Shown: positions 10,024-21,000 of the stretch, piece by piece
Layout of the letters: every line of letters starts with the position of its first letter
Position numbering within the stretch: position 1 is the first letter of the stretch
Source of the DNA: Macrocystis pyrifera
Taxonomy: Eukaryota > Sar > Phaeophyceae > Laminariales > Laminariaceae
Assembly (NCBI GenBank): GCA_031763025.1
Contig: JASSKH010000038.1
Coordinates: forward strand, 3,513,001 to 3,577,000
Direction of reading: 5' to 3'
Length of the DNA stretch: 64,000 nucleotides
Position numbers and translations under genes: made by a program
Notes under the pieces: generated by a model
What the model saw: only the letters and a program-made list of their open reading frames with translations
Told to the model about the DNA's origin: nothing
Databases searched by the model: none

Positions 10024-10692
10024 CCGGCACTATTTTTTTTATAAAGTTTGAAATACGTCAGCTGTGAGTTCGACTGATCAAATAGTAGACACTCAACTTT
10101 GCAAGCTGCGTAATATGTCTTGTCTATATTCCATTTTTACCGAATTTTACAAGTATTGTGATAAACCGAACGCGCGTATTCTGATAAACCGAACTGTAGC
10201 GGCAACCAATCGGTACTAATTACTCCGCACACTACGACCGACACTGGTGAATCCCGTCTGTGCTTCCTATGCGATTCCGCAGGCATTATACTGCTGTATG
10301 TAGCGGGGCAACCAGCAATATAGAGGGACCATTACTGCCGTACAGCAGTACTCCGATCGCGCGTTACAAGCCATAATGCATGAATGCAAAGGTTTCAACA
10401 TGTTGCAACATATCAATATCCCTTGTTCGGGTTATATAGTATCAGTGCGCAGAATGATTAGTTAAAATTGTCCTGTTGACCCGGGCAGCATCCAGGGGAG
10501 CCGCTGGCCTATATCTTTGACAAGGAATCACATATAGAATACGCGCGTTCGGTTTACCACAATAATTGTAAAATTAGGTAAAAATGGAATACAGACGAGG
10601 CGTATTACGCAGCTTGCAAAGTTGAGTATCAACTATTTAATCAGTCGAACTCACAGCTGACGTATTTCAAAATTTATAAAACCATAATGCCG
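10024..10692. mobile_element. Element D with long inverted arms
   Basis: The left arm (10024-about 10190) and right arm (about 10540-10692) are inverted copies of about 150 bp, sharing TTTGAAATACGTCAGCTG, GTGAGTTCGACTGAT and ACTCAACTTTGCAAGCTGCG. The right side, from 10387, matches the dispersed copies at 4866-5176 and 49053-49360. The middle, near 10194-10350, shares TAGCGGCAACCAAYCGG with 24366-24490. No protein is encoded. This is a foldback-type or composite element, and I cannot name the superfamily. Confidence 0.65.
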
Positions 10693-11388
10693 CAACAGGG
10701 GAGAGGGGATACCGTAACAACATACTGCTGTTGTAATGCTTGATTTATGCCGGGCTGAATTGAGATTGAAACCTGTGCGCTGTATAACATTGCCGGATGT
10801 AAATCGAAATACAGTACCGGGGTAAGTAGCAACAAATAGCACTCAGTGTTCCTTTTCGTCGATTGGTGATGAAGGACATGCAGGTGTGGTGGATGTCCTT
10901 CAACGAGCGTAGCCATGAACTCTGGTCGCGCTCGCCGTGGGATTTCTTTCACACATTGGCTGCAGGACAGATCACGATCTATACGATAGCTCATCTAGAT
11001 CCTACCAGAATAAATATGCTGTTCGGGGTGCTCACGCACTCGGTGCAGGGATTCATGTGTAACGGCATTCGGGAGTTCCACACAGGAAAAATGCGTGTTT
11101 TTGTGTGGAGCATTCAACGGGTTGTGACATGTCTTGTCCGCCCCTTACGTGACTTGTGACTTCCTTTGCTTGTGTGTTCCGCGTGGATAATATATTCATA
11201 CCCTGCGGGACTTCTATACCTTCGAGTGCCCGTCTATGGACCGACTTAGGCTCGGCCCACCATATCAGTGAGTGTGTCGTGTTACGATAATGTCGTGCAA
11301 CGAGACCCACCCGTATAACACAGTATCTAGTCGTCTCATGCACAAATCCCACGCGGGAAGCTCTGATCTACAGAGTGTACTTAGAGTC
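10693..11388. other. No gene recognised
   Basis: A 98-codon plus frame at 10863-11159 has a varied composition but matches nothing I recognise and overlaps an equally long minus frame. I do not call it. Confidence 0.35.
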
Positions 11389-12060
11389 TTTGCTGCAGAT
11401 CGTGCGGACTGTATTTATTAAGGCCACGCTGGCACCCAAGCGTCCCCTGGCCCCGGGGTTTCCGATGACTCTAACCTCTAGATTTTTTATCGGATCAGGA
11501 AAAAAAACATCGCTATTTTGACGCGCTGCGTTTAATAATAGTATGCTTTGATCTTGCTGCAGATCGTGCGGGCTGTATTTATGAAGGCCACGCTGGCACC
11601 CAAGCATCCCCTGGGCCCGGGGTTTCCGGCGACTCTAATCTCTAGATGTTTTATCGGAACAGGAAAAAAAAACATCGCTATTTTGGCGTGCTGCGTTTAG
11701 TAAACTTTGATCTTGCTGCAGATCGTGCGGGCTGTATTTATTAAGGCCACGCTGGCACCCAAGCGTCCCCTGGGCCCGGGGTTTCCGGTTACTCTAATCT
11801 CTAGATGTTTTATCGGAACAGGAACATACATTGCTATTTTGACGCGCTGCGTTTAGTATACTTTGATCTTGCTGCAGATCTCGCGGGCTGTATTTATCGA
11901 GGCCACGCTGGCATCCAAGCGTCCCCTGGCCCCGGGGTTTCCGGTGACTCTAATCTCTCGATGTTTTATCGGAACAGGAAAAAAAACATCGCTATTTTGA
12001 TGCGCTGCGTTTATTAATAGTATACTTTGATCTTGCTGCAGATCGTGCTGACTGATTTAT
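11389..12060. repeat. Tandem repeat, four 156-164-bp units
   Basis: TGCTGCAGATC recurs at 11391, 11555, 11714, 11870 and 12034. Each unit contains GCCACGCTGGCACCCAAGCG, CCCCGGGGTTTCCGG and TTTTATCGGAACAGGAAAAA. The fifth unit breaks off after about 25 bp. The units are about 90% alike, so the array is fairly young. Confidence 0.92.
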
Positions 12061-12245
12061 GTATTTGTTCAAGTTGAAACAACAAAAACAGCTAGCTTGG
12101 AGATCGAGGATTTCGTCGAAGCTCTCAATGCATGTTTGCAAGCTCTCTGTGTGTCATACTATTAATGTTAATAACAGCAGTACATGGTATGTATACTTGT
12201 ATGTGTCTGAGATCTATTTTTCTCCCGAAGATTCACGTGTATACC

Positions 12246-12715
12246 GTGAACTGCTACTCTGTCCCTAAATGTAAATACCGTTTTCATTGAATATTAGCAT
12301 TGATAAAGTCCTTATTTTTAGGGACATAGATCTGTCCCTAAATATAAGGACCGTTTTGAGTGAATATTAGTATTCAAGCGATCTTTATAGTTAGGGACAG
12401 GGTCAAACGTTCCTTATATTTAGGGACAGAGAAATGTAAAGACCGTTTTGATTGAATATTAGTATTCATAAAGTTCTTATATTTAGGGACATATGTCCCT
12501 AAATATAAGGAACGTTTTGAGTGAATATTAGTATTCAAACGATCTTTATAGTTAGGGAGAGGTTCAAACGGTCCTACTATTTAGGGACAGAGCTCCGTCC
12601 CTAAATGTAAAGACCGTTTTGATTGAATATTAGTATTCATAAAGTCCTTATTTTTAGGGACAGGTTCTGTCCCTATTTAAACAGAAGGACCGTTTTGATT
12701 GAATATTGGTAGGGG
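12246..12715. repeat. Cluster of tandem MITE E palindromes
   Basis: About six units of roughly 70-90 bp follow one another. Each is a near-palindrome of the form TGTCCCTAAATATAAGGACC, a TTTTGATTGAATATTAGTATTCA centre, and the inverse of the start. The same family recurs at 12943-13205, in the 19.7-20.4 kb array and singly at 46 and 48 kb. Confidence 0.85.
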
Positions 12716-12942
12716 GATGGAACGTCGATGAGGAATAGAATATATTACACTGGTAGCTAAAATGAAATGCTATGGGGAATGGGAATTTGGAAACGACTGG
12801 CAGAGAAGTGGGTGAGGGATACTACTACTGATTTACGGAAGGATATTTGGTTTATATAGGAACGGCATCTATCTACGCTATTTTGGCAGAAGGCAAGCAT
12901 AATAATAATAATACTGGTATCCAAGCATTCGTTACATTTAGG

Positions 12943-13205
12943 TTCTGTCCCAAAATGTATGGGCCGTTTTGGTTATATATTGGTATTCAAACAGTCCTTA
13001 GATTTAGGGACAGAGCTCTGTCTCGAAACATACGGACAATTTTTGTTGAATATTAGTACACAAACGTTCCTTACATTCAGGGACATAGCTGTGTCCCTAA
13101 ATACAAGGACCTTTTGCATTGAATGTTAGTATTCAAGCGGTATTTATGTCCCTGAATATAGGGACCTTTTTCACTGAATATTAGTATTCCAACCGTATTA
13201 TATAG
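12943..13205. repeat. MITE E cluster, three diverged copies
   Basis: These copies share TGTCCCTAAAT, GGACCTTTT, TGAATATTAGTATTC and the inverse end TTAGGGACAGA with the cluster at 12.3 kb. They are separated from it by about 230 bp of other sequence. Confidence 0.8.
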
Positions 13206-13311
13206 TGAACTAGGGGTAGGGATTTGACCTGTCCGATGTGTCCCTAGATATGTACGCACTGAAACGAGGAGATCTGATCTGTGATATGTCTTTAAAAAGA
13301 TCTGCAGCATT

Positions 13312-13420
13312 GTTACGGGGGGCCGTAGTAAATAGGATCAAATATTGTTGGTAAAAATATTGAAAATATATGGGTGTTTGTCCATACCGTAGGTCGTATT
13401 ATCTATGCTCCCCCATAATA
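13312..13420. mobile_element. MITE A copy
   Basis: It starts TTACGGGGGGCC and ends CCCCCATAA. The interior has CAAATATTGTTGGTAAAAAT. Several substitutions are present, including a damaged right TIR. Confidence 0.85.
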
Positions 13421-13455
13421 GTAAGTATTTATACAATAGCGAATAGGGGGATCTG

Positions 13456-13930
13456 ATGTAGTCTGTTCCATGCATGAAAAATCTTTCATACCTCAGGCAG
13501 ATCATCGTCGATTCTCACTTGATGATCTATATCATGATCTGTCCAGTGGATACTGCTCTGTTCAGTAGATCATGATCTGTCCAGTAGATAATGATCTGTT
13601 CTGTAGATGATGATTTGCCCAGTAGATAATGATCTGTTCAGTAGGTCATGGTCTGTCCAATATATCATGACCTGTTCAGTAGATAATGATCAGTGCAGTA
13701 GATAATGATATGCTCGGTAGATAATGATCTGTCCAGTAGATCATGATCTGTTCAGTAGATAATGATCTGTCCAGTAGATCATGATCTGTTCAGTAGATAA
13801 TGATATGCTCAGTAGATCATGATGTGTCCAGTAGATCATGATCTGTTCCGTAGGTCATGATCTGTCCACCTGTCCAGTAGGTCATGATCTGTTCCGTAGA
13901 TAGACCATGATCTGTCTATTCGAGATTTGT
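13456..13930. repeat. GATC-rich minisatellite, period about 22 bp
   Basis: About 18 units of the form CCAGTAGATCATGATCTGTT follow one another, with ATAATGATCTG variants. The flanks (CAGGCAGATCATCG before, GTCTATTCGAGATTTGTG after) resemble the ends of the dispersed GATC element at 46137-46421, so this may be an expanded interior of one copy. Confidence 0.85.
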
Positions 13931-14050
13931 GAAAGCTCTTCTGAACGCGCCGGAAAGGAATGCAGCGAAAACCACTCATCGACCAGATCGCGACGAGCAT
14001 CGTCGGAGACACGGACGCAGGCGGCTACCATGCGTGACCCAAAAGCCGGT

Positions 14051-14312
14051 CGCCCCGGCGGTCTAGTGGCTTAAGCCTCGAAAACTACTAGAGGTCGAAG
14101 GCCAGGGTGTTTTTTAGCCCTTCCGTGGGTTCTTTGGTTCGAACAATATCGACTGCTGAGAGCGCATAGCGTAGGCATATATAGGAACACTTCGACGCGA
14201 CTCGGACGAGAGATGAAGGAAGTGCTGAACCCTCCTCGAGGTAAAAAAATGAAAGGCGCGTACGTATAGTGGGGAGGGAGGAGGAGGAACTGCTGTGTGA
14301 CCCTGGATCTGA
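14051..14312 (+). repeat. SINE S2, diverged copy with tRNA-like head
   Basis: The head GCCGGTCGCCCCGGCGGTCTAGT matches the head of the S2 copy at 31078, with an A-box-like TGGTCTAGTGGC motif. A degenerate B box (GGTTCGAAC) lies at 14140. The body keeps AAGTGCTGAACCCTCC and a TGTGTGACC block. The poly-A tail is not clear. Confidence 0.6.
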
Positions 14313-14654
14313 GCTATGCCCATTTATTTACACAGGAAAGAGAGAGAAAAAAAAAGGCGAAAACTATTGAATGAGGTGGAAAAAAAAGAAGAAAATAGAC
14401 GAGAAAAAAAAAAACCCAGCAGCAGCGATTTTCCAGATTATCTCGGCGGTGGTCACCAAGAAGTAAGTCGCGATTTTCAGCGACGGGTGCACTTTTGCTG
14501 CTGCGAAAAACTTGCTCTACAAGTGGCTGCTGTTACGGGAGGCCTAATGTTGTAAGCAGGACCCACGATGGAACCAAGATCCACAGGCATTCCCTACGCT
14601 AAGACACCATTTTTCGGTTTTGATTTCTACTGCATAATAATTTCCCGGAGTATA

Positions 14655-14689
<35 letters not shown>

Positions 14690-14780
14690 GGGAGGAGCTG
14701 GAGGGCAGAGGGGTGATTTGTAGATGTGGAGTACCACAGGACTATCGACGATTTAGAATTCGGAGTTTTTCAAAATCTCG
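14313..14780. other. No gene recognised; 32-nt poly-G
   Basis: This stretch is purine-rich at 14330-14430 and has an uninterrupted run of 32 G at 14657-14688. The tract fits the homopolymer tails described for the LINE and S3 families, but I see no element attached to it. Confidence 0.5.
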
Positions 14781-14960
14781 CGGGTTGGGTTGGGTCGGGT
14801 CGGGTCGGGTCGGGTCGGGTCGGATCAAGAGGTTTTTAAATCTTACGGCCCGGATCGGGTCGGGTCCGTCAAGAGGTTTTCCAATCTCACGGATTGGTTC
14901 GCGGGTCGGTTCACGGGTCAGGTCGGGTCGGGTCAGGTCGCGTCGGGTCTGATCAGGAGG
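14781..14960. repeat. (GGGTC)n minisatellite, partly degenerate
   Basis: GGGTCGGGTCGGGTC units at 14790-14820 continue in degenerate form to about 14960. GAGGTTTT-containing spacers (14829, 14873, 14957) divide it into units of about 45-85 bp. Confidence 0.85.
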
Positions 14961-15536
14961 TGTTCGAAAGTTAACAGATCGGGTCGGGCTACGACTCGCG
15001 AAAAACGGGTCACTCGCGGGTCGGGCCACCATGACCGCGAGTTGTTTTCTGCTGCTGACCCGCGGATCCGGTCCGCGGATCCGACAACTTGAAAACGAAT
15101 TCCCGCTTTCGGCCTGAGGGCCTCTCTCGCACCGATACTTGATAAAACGCGTTTCACATCAAAATCAAACGTGAAAACACAGCTAAATTTATACACGGAT
15201 GTCCGCATCCGGTCCATAGGCACAGACCACATAGCCACAGGGGTACAAAAATAAAGAACACGTACGTCGACCTACGGATCGTGCCGAATCCGCGGGTTGA
15301 GTTTGCGGGTCCAGGTATATGTCCTCGTGCGGGTTGAGATGACCTCACCGTCATACACACGTGCTTAGTGTCTGCATGTGCCTATTGTGTGATGCGTATG
15401 CAGACCTGCCGGAACAACGAGCTGTCGTATCATACCAGTGAAAAACAGGGTCACAACAAGATCAAAGCGTACATAGATCGTAGGGCAAGTAGCGTCCCAT
15501 GCCCACGAGCACACACCCCAACCCCCGCCGCTCCCC
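14961..15536. other. No gene recognised
   Basis: Relics of the GGGTC repeat extend to about 15080. Beyond that the sequence is unique, with only short frames. Confidence 0.4.
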
Positions 15537-16279
15537 CTCCCCGCCTGTACCCGCCCTGTAAGTTATCACGACTACGGCCATCCATGACAATAATGATCAC
15601 CCCCCCCCCCCCCCCCCCCCCCCCCGCCCCCCCCCTCCGTCCCGGCATTTTAGGCATGCGAGGGTTTTTGTTCATAGGACTACTGCCATGCATGATATCG
15701 AGTACACCCCCCCCCCCCCATCGCCGTCTCCAAGGGATGCGTGGTTAATGGTTAAATGACTAAAGCAAGCAACAAATTAGTACGCCCCCACCCGCCCCCT
15801 CCTCGTAACCAACCGCTCCTTGCCCCCCCTCGCCGCCTTGTAAGTATCCCCCCCTCCCATAATGTCACACGACTACGGCCAAGCATGATAATGACTACAC
15901 CCCCCGCGCCCCTCCCACGCCACCCCCACCCCGCCCTCCTTCTGCATACACCCCAACACACGTGTACTGCACGGAATACGTCTGAAAATGTGATACACAC
16001 GTCTTCCGCCAGCCATGCGTAGAAGTTCAACCTATGGTACGTATGAGAGACCGCCGACCTCGAGACAACAGGCCAAGACAGCGAGAGAAGTGACCTATAC
16101 AATTACTATTTTGTTACAGAGAGAGAGTAGCAATACCCCGCCCCCCCCAAAAAAAAAAAAAGAACAAGTCCGGCGGCTATTTTTTTTTTTTTTTTTTTTC
16201 GGGTAATTTCTTCCCCCCCTACCATATGACTACCGTCATGCTTGATAATGAGTACCCCCCCCCCCCCCCACCCCCCTAA
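15537..16279 (+). repeat. Row of 5'-truncated retroelement 3' ends, each ending in poly-C
   Basis: On the plus strand, short terminal pieces follow each other: an S3 end (about 15558-15600) with poly-C; an S3 end (15637-15710, GCCATGCATGATATCGAGTAC) with poly-C; a LINE end (15727-15785, GCAAGCAACAAATTAGTACG) with poly-C; an S3 end (15864-15900) with a C-rich tract; and another S3 end (about 16222-16256) with poly-C. Each new piece starts close after the C-rich tail of the previous one. The pieces are only 35-75 bp long. Confidence 0.8.
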
Positions 16280-16342
16280 ATATTATATGCAGGTTTGGTT
16301 GGCGTCGGTTAGCACTGCACTGTAAAACATGCCGCTCACAAT

Positions 16343-16446
16343 CACGGGGGAACATAGTAAATAGGACCTACGGTACACACAAAAAACTATATATTCACTT
16401 ATTTTTACTCACGATATTTGGTCCTATTTACTATGGTCCCCCGTAG
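16343..16446. mobile_element. MITE A copy
   Basis: It has an ACGGGGGAACATAG start, the AAAACTATATATTCACTTATT interior and the CTATGGTCCCCCGTA end. Both TIRs are intact apart from single changes. Confidence 0.9.
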
Positions 16447-16555
16447 CACCTAAGCTAGACAACCAGGCTATTCGTTTTTTTTTGTTTTGTTTGTTTTTTT
16501 TCGCGGTCGGTCACAGCTGGCGATCGAGTCGTACGCAGTTCATTTGTGCGGGGGT

Positions 16556-16942
16556 GGAGAACCTTTACTCCGCACAAGGGGGATTATCGTATCACGCAGT
16601 GGGGATATGGTGAGGCACCCACGAGGCAGTTACATAGTAAACCCATTGCTGTCTCTGGAAGTGGCCACACCAGAAAGTAAATCAATTCATCGACACTGTC
16701 ATCCATACGCTGCAAGAACATTCTCGCCTCAAAAACGGTTCTTAGTAGGACGCAGCTCACCCTTCATGCGACTCGCCCAACACCTCACGAAGCTTCGCGC
16801 TTGGTGCAAGCAATGTTTGCCTGATCGGTGAAAACCCGACGTGCTCCGTCCCGGCATTGTACTAGGGGTGCGAGAGTCTATGGCCATAGATACGACTACG
16901 GCCGTGCATAATGATGAGTTCCCCCCCCCCCCCCCCCCCCCC
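16556..16942 (+). repeat. S3 retroelement, longest plus-strand copy
   Basis: It starts further 5' than most copies: GAACCTTTACTC, GGCACCCACGAGGCAGTTAC and CCCATTGCTGTCTCTGG are shared with the 51-kb copy. It then runs through the common block to GATGAG and a 23-nt poly-C (16920-16942). Because 5' ends differ between copies, this could be the 3' part of a longer LINE. I cannot read a convincing protein from it. Confidence 0.8.
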
Positions 16943-17083
16943 CTAACCTTCAGCGGGCGTAAAGGCGCACGTATTGAGGTCAACCAAGGTACCTGATACC
17001 TCTTTGTAGTGACCATTCTAGTATAAGTATCAACAGCTAACGGTCCTTACCTTTCCGTCCAATCGGGCGATTCTTACATTTCT

Positions 17084-17425
17084 GAGAGGGTGTTACCTAC
17101 TGAGCTAAAAGGGTAAAAGAACGATCGATCACCCAGCCCAGGGTAATCCTTACAACATCCCCCCTCTCTGAATGGCGGGAACTTTGGGGCGTAGGTGCCA
17201 ATACCGCCGTACGCTTGCCTACCTGCTTCGTTTCAATACCTGGGAACCAGAGAGCTATTATGTCTTTGGGGATCGCACCGCGAGCGTTTCTATAAAAGAA
17301 ACGCATCGAAGCATTTTCGAACCCGTGTCCGGCCGAAGACGTCGAATGTGAACGTGTCACCTGCTGAGCTATAGGGGTCCATAGAATATTGATCAATAAC
17401 CCAGCCCAGGGTATCCTGGTCTTAT
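17084..17425 (-). repeat. SINE S1 (tRNA-derived)
   Basis: On the minus strand a leader containing ACCCTGGGCTGGGT leads to CCTATAGCTCAGCAGGTGAC (A-box type) and GACACGGGTTCGAAA (B-box type), then a body of about 200 bp. It finishes with a second leader, ATTACCCTGGGCTGGGTGAT, and the start of a second tRNA-like head (TTTAGCTCAGTAGG). The copy at 59797-60116 has the same order. The boxes suggest Pol III transcription. Confidence 0.85.
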
Positions 17426-17463
17426 ACCGAGGCAAACATTTTTTTTCTGCCACGAGTAGGATA

Positions 17464-17578
17464 CTATTACGGGGGTCCATAGTTAACAGGACCTATGGTA
17501 TACATAAAAACCTTTATATTTACCTATTTTTTACTGATAATATTTGGTCCTATTTACTATGTATGGACCCCCGTAATA
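17464..17578. mobile_element. MITE A copy
   Basis: Its ends TATTACGGGGGTCCATAG and ATGGACCCCCGTAATA are almost perfect. An extra GTAT in the right arm makes it slightly longer than usual. Confidence 0.92.
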
Positions 17579-18529
17579 CTGCACATACGTGGTATGAATA
17601 GTCATAGTATTACTACTGCTGTACACCGTAAAACGAGCAATTTTTTGTTTTGTTTTAGTTTCTCTCCAAAAAAAAACCACAACCAACCGCTGCATCTTTG
17701 GGGCACCGTTCGTTGCATTTTACGTTGTGACACAGGCGCTACATACGTGTATACTACACGTCGCACCATGCCCCCACACGACGCCCTAACAAAATCTCAA
17801 CGGCAGCACAGCCAGCCAGCCAAGCCTCCCGTCCCCGTGCTGCGGAAACGATCCCACTAAATCCATGTGGTTTGGTGTCAACAAAAACGTGGGGGCCCCG
17901 GGCACTGGGAGGCAAAACTGACCCTACGCTGAATCCAAGTAATTCGTTACCAAAAACGTGGGTGTGCAGTTCTATAAAAACCTATCATTTGCTGCGGAAA
18001 ATAAAAAAGAACGATGACCCTACACTATATTGGGGATGACACCTATTACTGCAGAAGCCAGTATCATCTAGTCGCTGCTGCATAACACAAGGCTACCAGG
18101 TACTCCTGTAGCAACCATAATTTAGGTATACACCCATCTCATACAAGCAGGTGTTTACAACAGTATACAAGAACAGAACGATTCTATGTTCGTTATTTTG
18201 TTGTCCTGTACGTGTTGAATCCACTCCTTGGATCTCATGCGGTAGGTACATCATGTACATTGTGTTTGTTCCCAATAGCAACACATCACCACTTGATGTT
18301 GCATGTGTTTCTTTTGGAGAAATTTTAGCAAGTAACGCAGAGTAAGAAAGTGTATGCTTAACGGGAGGAGGTATTAAGGATGATTTGTCAGTAGCCATCA
18401 TAGTCGTTACTCGATAACACTTGCGTCATCTGGTATACATTTACGCATTTCTCCAAAAGAAACAATCCAAGTAATCAAGGGGGGCATGAAGCCATTCTTT
18501 TCACTATCATCGCGTTTTAGGCCTGTTTT
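17579..18529. other. No gene recognised; one dispersed repeat fragment
   Basis: At about 17875-18030 two units of the 19.3-kb tandem family appear (ACCAAAAACGTGGGTGTGCAG, GCTGAATCCAAGTAATTCG). Elsewhere only short frames are present. Confidence 0.5.
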
Positions 18530-18944
18530 CACTGCCTACCGCATTTAGGCCACTCGGACGAGTGAGAGACTACTAACACGAACCTCACTATCATACGTAG
18601 AAGAAATACTTGAACAAAAATGTTTCGCCGGTGCAGCTTTCTAACCTTGATGGCGGTGCATGTATATCTCCGAACCAGAAAAGCTATATAGAGACTGCAA
18701 AGGAATAAACCTTACCAGATATAGGGCAGCGTATACATACGTATACGCATCAATCAGTGTCACTCGGCATTTAGGCCGCTCGGATGAGTGACACTTCGTA
18801 CATGAACCTAACACTAAAAAACATAATTTGTTGGCGCAGCGTGCCAATCCTACATGGATGGTGGTGCATATCGCCGAACCCCAAAGCATAAAAGCTACGT
18901 ATGTATATACATATATATATCGCTTTCACGTCCCAGCTTAAACA
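18530..18944. repeat. Two-copy tandem repeat, about 235 bp
   Basis: The block CGCATTTAGGCCACTCGGAC, GAGTGAGAG..., CATGGATGGTGGTGCAT, CCGAACC occurs near 18540-18675 and again near 18768-18895. The copies are about 75-80% alike by eye. Confidence 0.6.
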
Positions 18945-19090
18945 CCTTTTAATAGGAGGCTTTACCCTCAGCGATCTTCTTCTGGACAAGCCGTGGTCAC
19001 AGGTGTCGTCTCTCCCCCCCCCCCCCGGGACGTGCCTTCATTTTTATCACGCATAGGGTTCATTCAGCATTCCCACACACTGCTCGTCGT
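18945..19090 (-). repeat. SINE S2, body fragment
   Basis: Read on the minus strand it matches 1710-1865: CGACGAGCAGTG, GGGAATGCTGAA, AATGAAGGCACGT, CCTGTGACCACGGCTTGTCC, AAGCCTCCTATT. It lacks both the head and the A-rich tail. A G-run expansion of 12-14 bases sits where the other copy has GGGGGG. Confidence 0.75.
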
Positions 19091-19299
19091 TTTTCCATCG
19101 AATTTTGCTGCAAAGGAATAAACCCTACTGCAGTAGGTGTAGGGTAGAGTATAGCGGCAGGTACCGGTATATAGGCATTTCTCATCGGCCGAGTAGATCT
19201 GTCTGAGCGGCTTTAAAAAAAAAGGGCCGAATAGACGTGGCGCCACTGCTGCCGTACGAGCAGGACTCTTCTATTGACTATTCACCTTGGTTCATGCGG

Positions 19300-19725
19300 C
19301 AGAATTAATTGATATCTTGCACACGAGAAATCTGAGTAGTTTGTTCCCAAAAACGTGTGTGTGTGTGCAGCTATCAACCCTGTTTCACTGCGGCAAAATT
19401 GATTGATTCTACACACTGAAACCCGAGTATTTTGTTCCCGAAAACGTGGGTCCAGTTCTATCAACCCTGCTACTATTAATAAGGCAAAATCGATTGATCC
19501 TACACTCTAAATCCGAGTAGTTTGTTCCCTAAAACGTGGGTGAAGCAATGTCAACCCTCTTGCTACTGCGGCGAAATTGATCCCACACTAAAATCCGAGT
19601 AGTTTACTCCAAAAACGCGTGGGTGCAGTTCTATCAACCCTGTGATAATATAATACTGCGGCAGAATATATCCCACACTTAAATCCAAGTAGTTTGGTCT
19701 AAAAAATGTGGGTCCAGTTCGAAAG
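19300..19725. repeat. Tandem repeat, about 90-bp units, five copies
   Basis: Each unit reads roughly AATCCGAGTAGTTTGTTCC, AAAAACGTGGGTGCAG, TCTATCAACCCTG, TACTGCGGCAAAAT, TGATCCTACAC. Copies begin near 19325, 19420, 19510, 19590 and 19680. Fragments of the same family are at 17.9 kb. Confidence 0.88.
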
Positions 19726-19737
19726 GAGTGACCTGGT

Positions 19738-20590
19738 GTAGACCACAATCTGGCCGGAAATATAGGGACCATTTATACATAGAACATGAATATCAAGCGG
19801 TCCTTATTTTTTCGCCGAAAGTGGTATAGTGACAGTTTACTGCAGGAAGATTTATTACCCCGCACCATGTGTAAATCCAATCGCCATAGTATTACCTAAT
19901 GTTCTCGAAACCCAGGTTAATACCGTCCACCCGCCTTCGCAAGCAAGCCTCTGCTACCCTGTGGGAGTCCAATTTGGCCGAAAATATAAGGAACATTTAT
20001 ACATAAACATGAAGACCAAGCGGTTCTTATATTTACGCCGAGTGAGATAGTGACAATTTTCTGCAGCAAGATTTATTTATCCCGCACCATGAACAAGTCT
20101 AAGGAGTTTGTTCTCGGAACCCAGGTAAATACCGTTCACCTGCCTTCGCAAGCCTCTGTAAACCCTGTGGGGGTCCAACCTGGGCGGAAATATAAGGAAC
20201 GTTTGTACATAAACATCGAGACCAAGCGATCTTTGTATTTACGCCGAGAGAGTACGATCACAATTTACTGCAAGATTTATCCCTCACGACGTATAAATCC
20301 GAGGAGTTTGTTCTCGGAACCCCGGTAAATACCGTCCACCCGCCTTCGCAAGCCTCTACAAACCCTGTGGGGGTCCAAATATAAGGACCGTTTATACATA
20401 AACATCTTATTCTACGCTGAGAGTGGTATATAAGTAACAATTTATTGCAGCAAGATCTATTGTCCCGCACTACGCGGTGAGTATAAATCCAAGGAGTTCG
20501 TTCTCGGAACCCGGGTAAATGCCGCCCACCGGCCTTCGCAAGCCTCTACAAACCCTGTGGGGGTCCAGTGTGGGGGTCCAGTCCGTCCGT
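19738..20590. repeat. Tandem repeat of about 170-210 bp carrying MITE E
   Basis: Four to five units share GACAATTTACTGCAGCAAGA, AAATCCAAGGAGTTTGTTCT, CGGAACCCAGGTAAATACCG, CGCCTTCGCAAGCCTCT and ACCCTGTGGGGGTCCAA. Most contain a MITE E palindrome (GGAAATATAAGGACCGTTTA / AGCGGTCCTTATATTT), so the MITE was amplified together with the unit. Confidence 0.88.
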
Positions 20591-20689
20591 TCGCCAACGG
20601 AAAGCCAGCGCGTGATAATAAGGACGGAGAAAAAATACCCCGCGGCGGCAAAATAACAGCGTTGTATGCGCATGCAGGGAGCGCCTGCG

Positions 20690-21000
20690 TGCGTGCGGTG
20701 GGTGCGCCAAACACGCGCGAGAGATAAGAGAAAGAGAGAAGAGAGAGAGAGAGATGCATGGATAGACAGCGGACGAGAGAGGGGGAGAGCCAGACAGACA
20801 AAGGACGAGAGACGGAGAACATAGAAATACAAACAGAGAAAGATAGGACACAAGAGAGCGAGAGAGACACGAAGTGAAAAACAGAGAGCGACAAGAGAGC
20901 GACGAAACACACAAAAAAAAAAGAGAGCGAGGAAAGAGAGATCTATGTAGCGTTTCCGGTCTGGTCTCTGGGCCGTCCGTCGAAACAACGACAAAAAAAC
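20690..21000. repeat. Purine-rich (GA)n-like tract
   Basis: The plus strand is largely GAGA/AGAGCGAGA for about 250 bp. Long frames on the minus strand (Ser/Leu/Phe-rich) follow from this bias and are not called. Confidence 0.8.

Noticed and set aside
10863..11159. 98-codon gene
   Set aside because: Composition is plausible, but no family is recognised, an overlapping minus frame is as long, and no splice or promoter evidence supports it.
13456..13930. CRISPR array
   Set aside because: The units are a continuous 22-bp minisatellite without unique spacers, in a eukaryotic genome.
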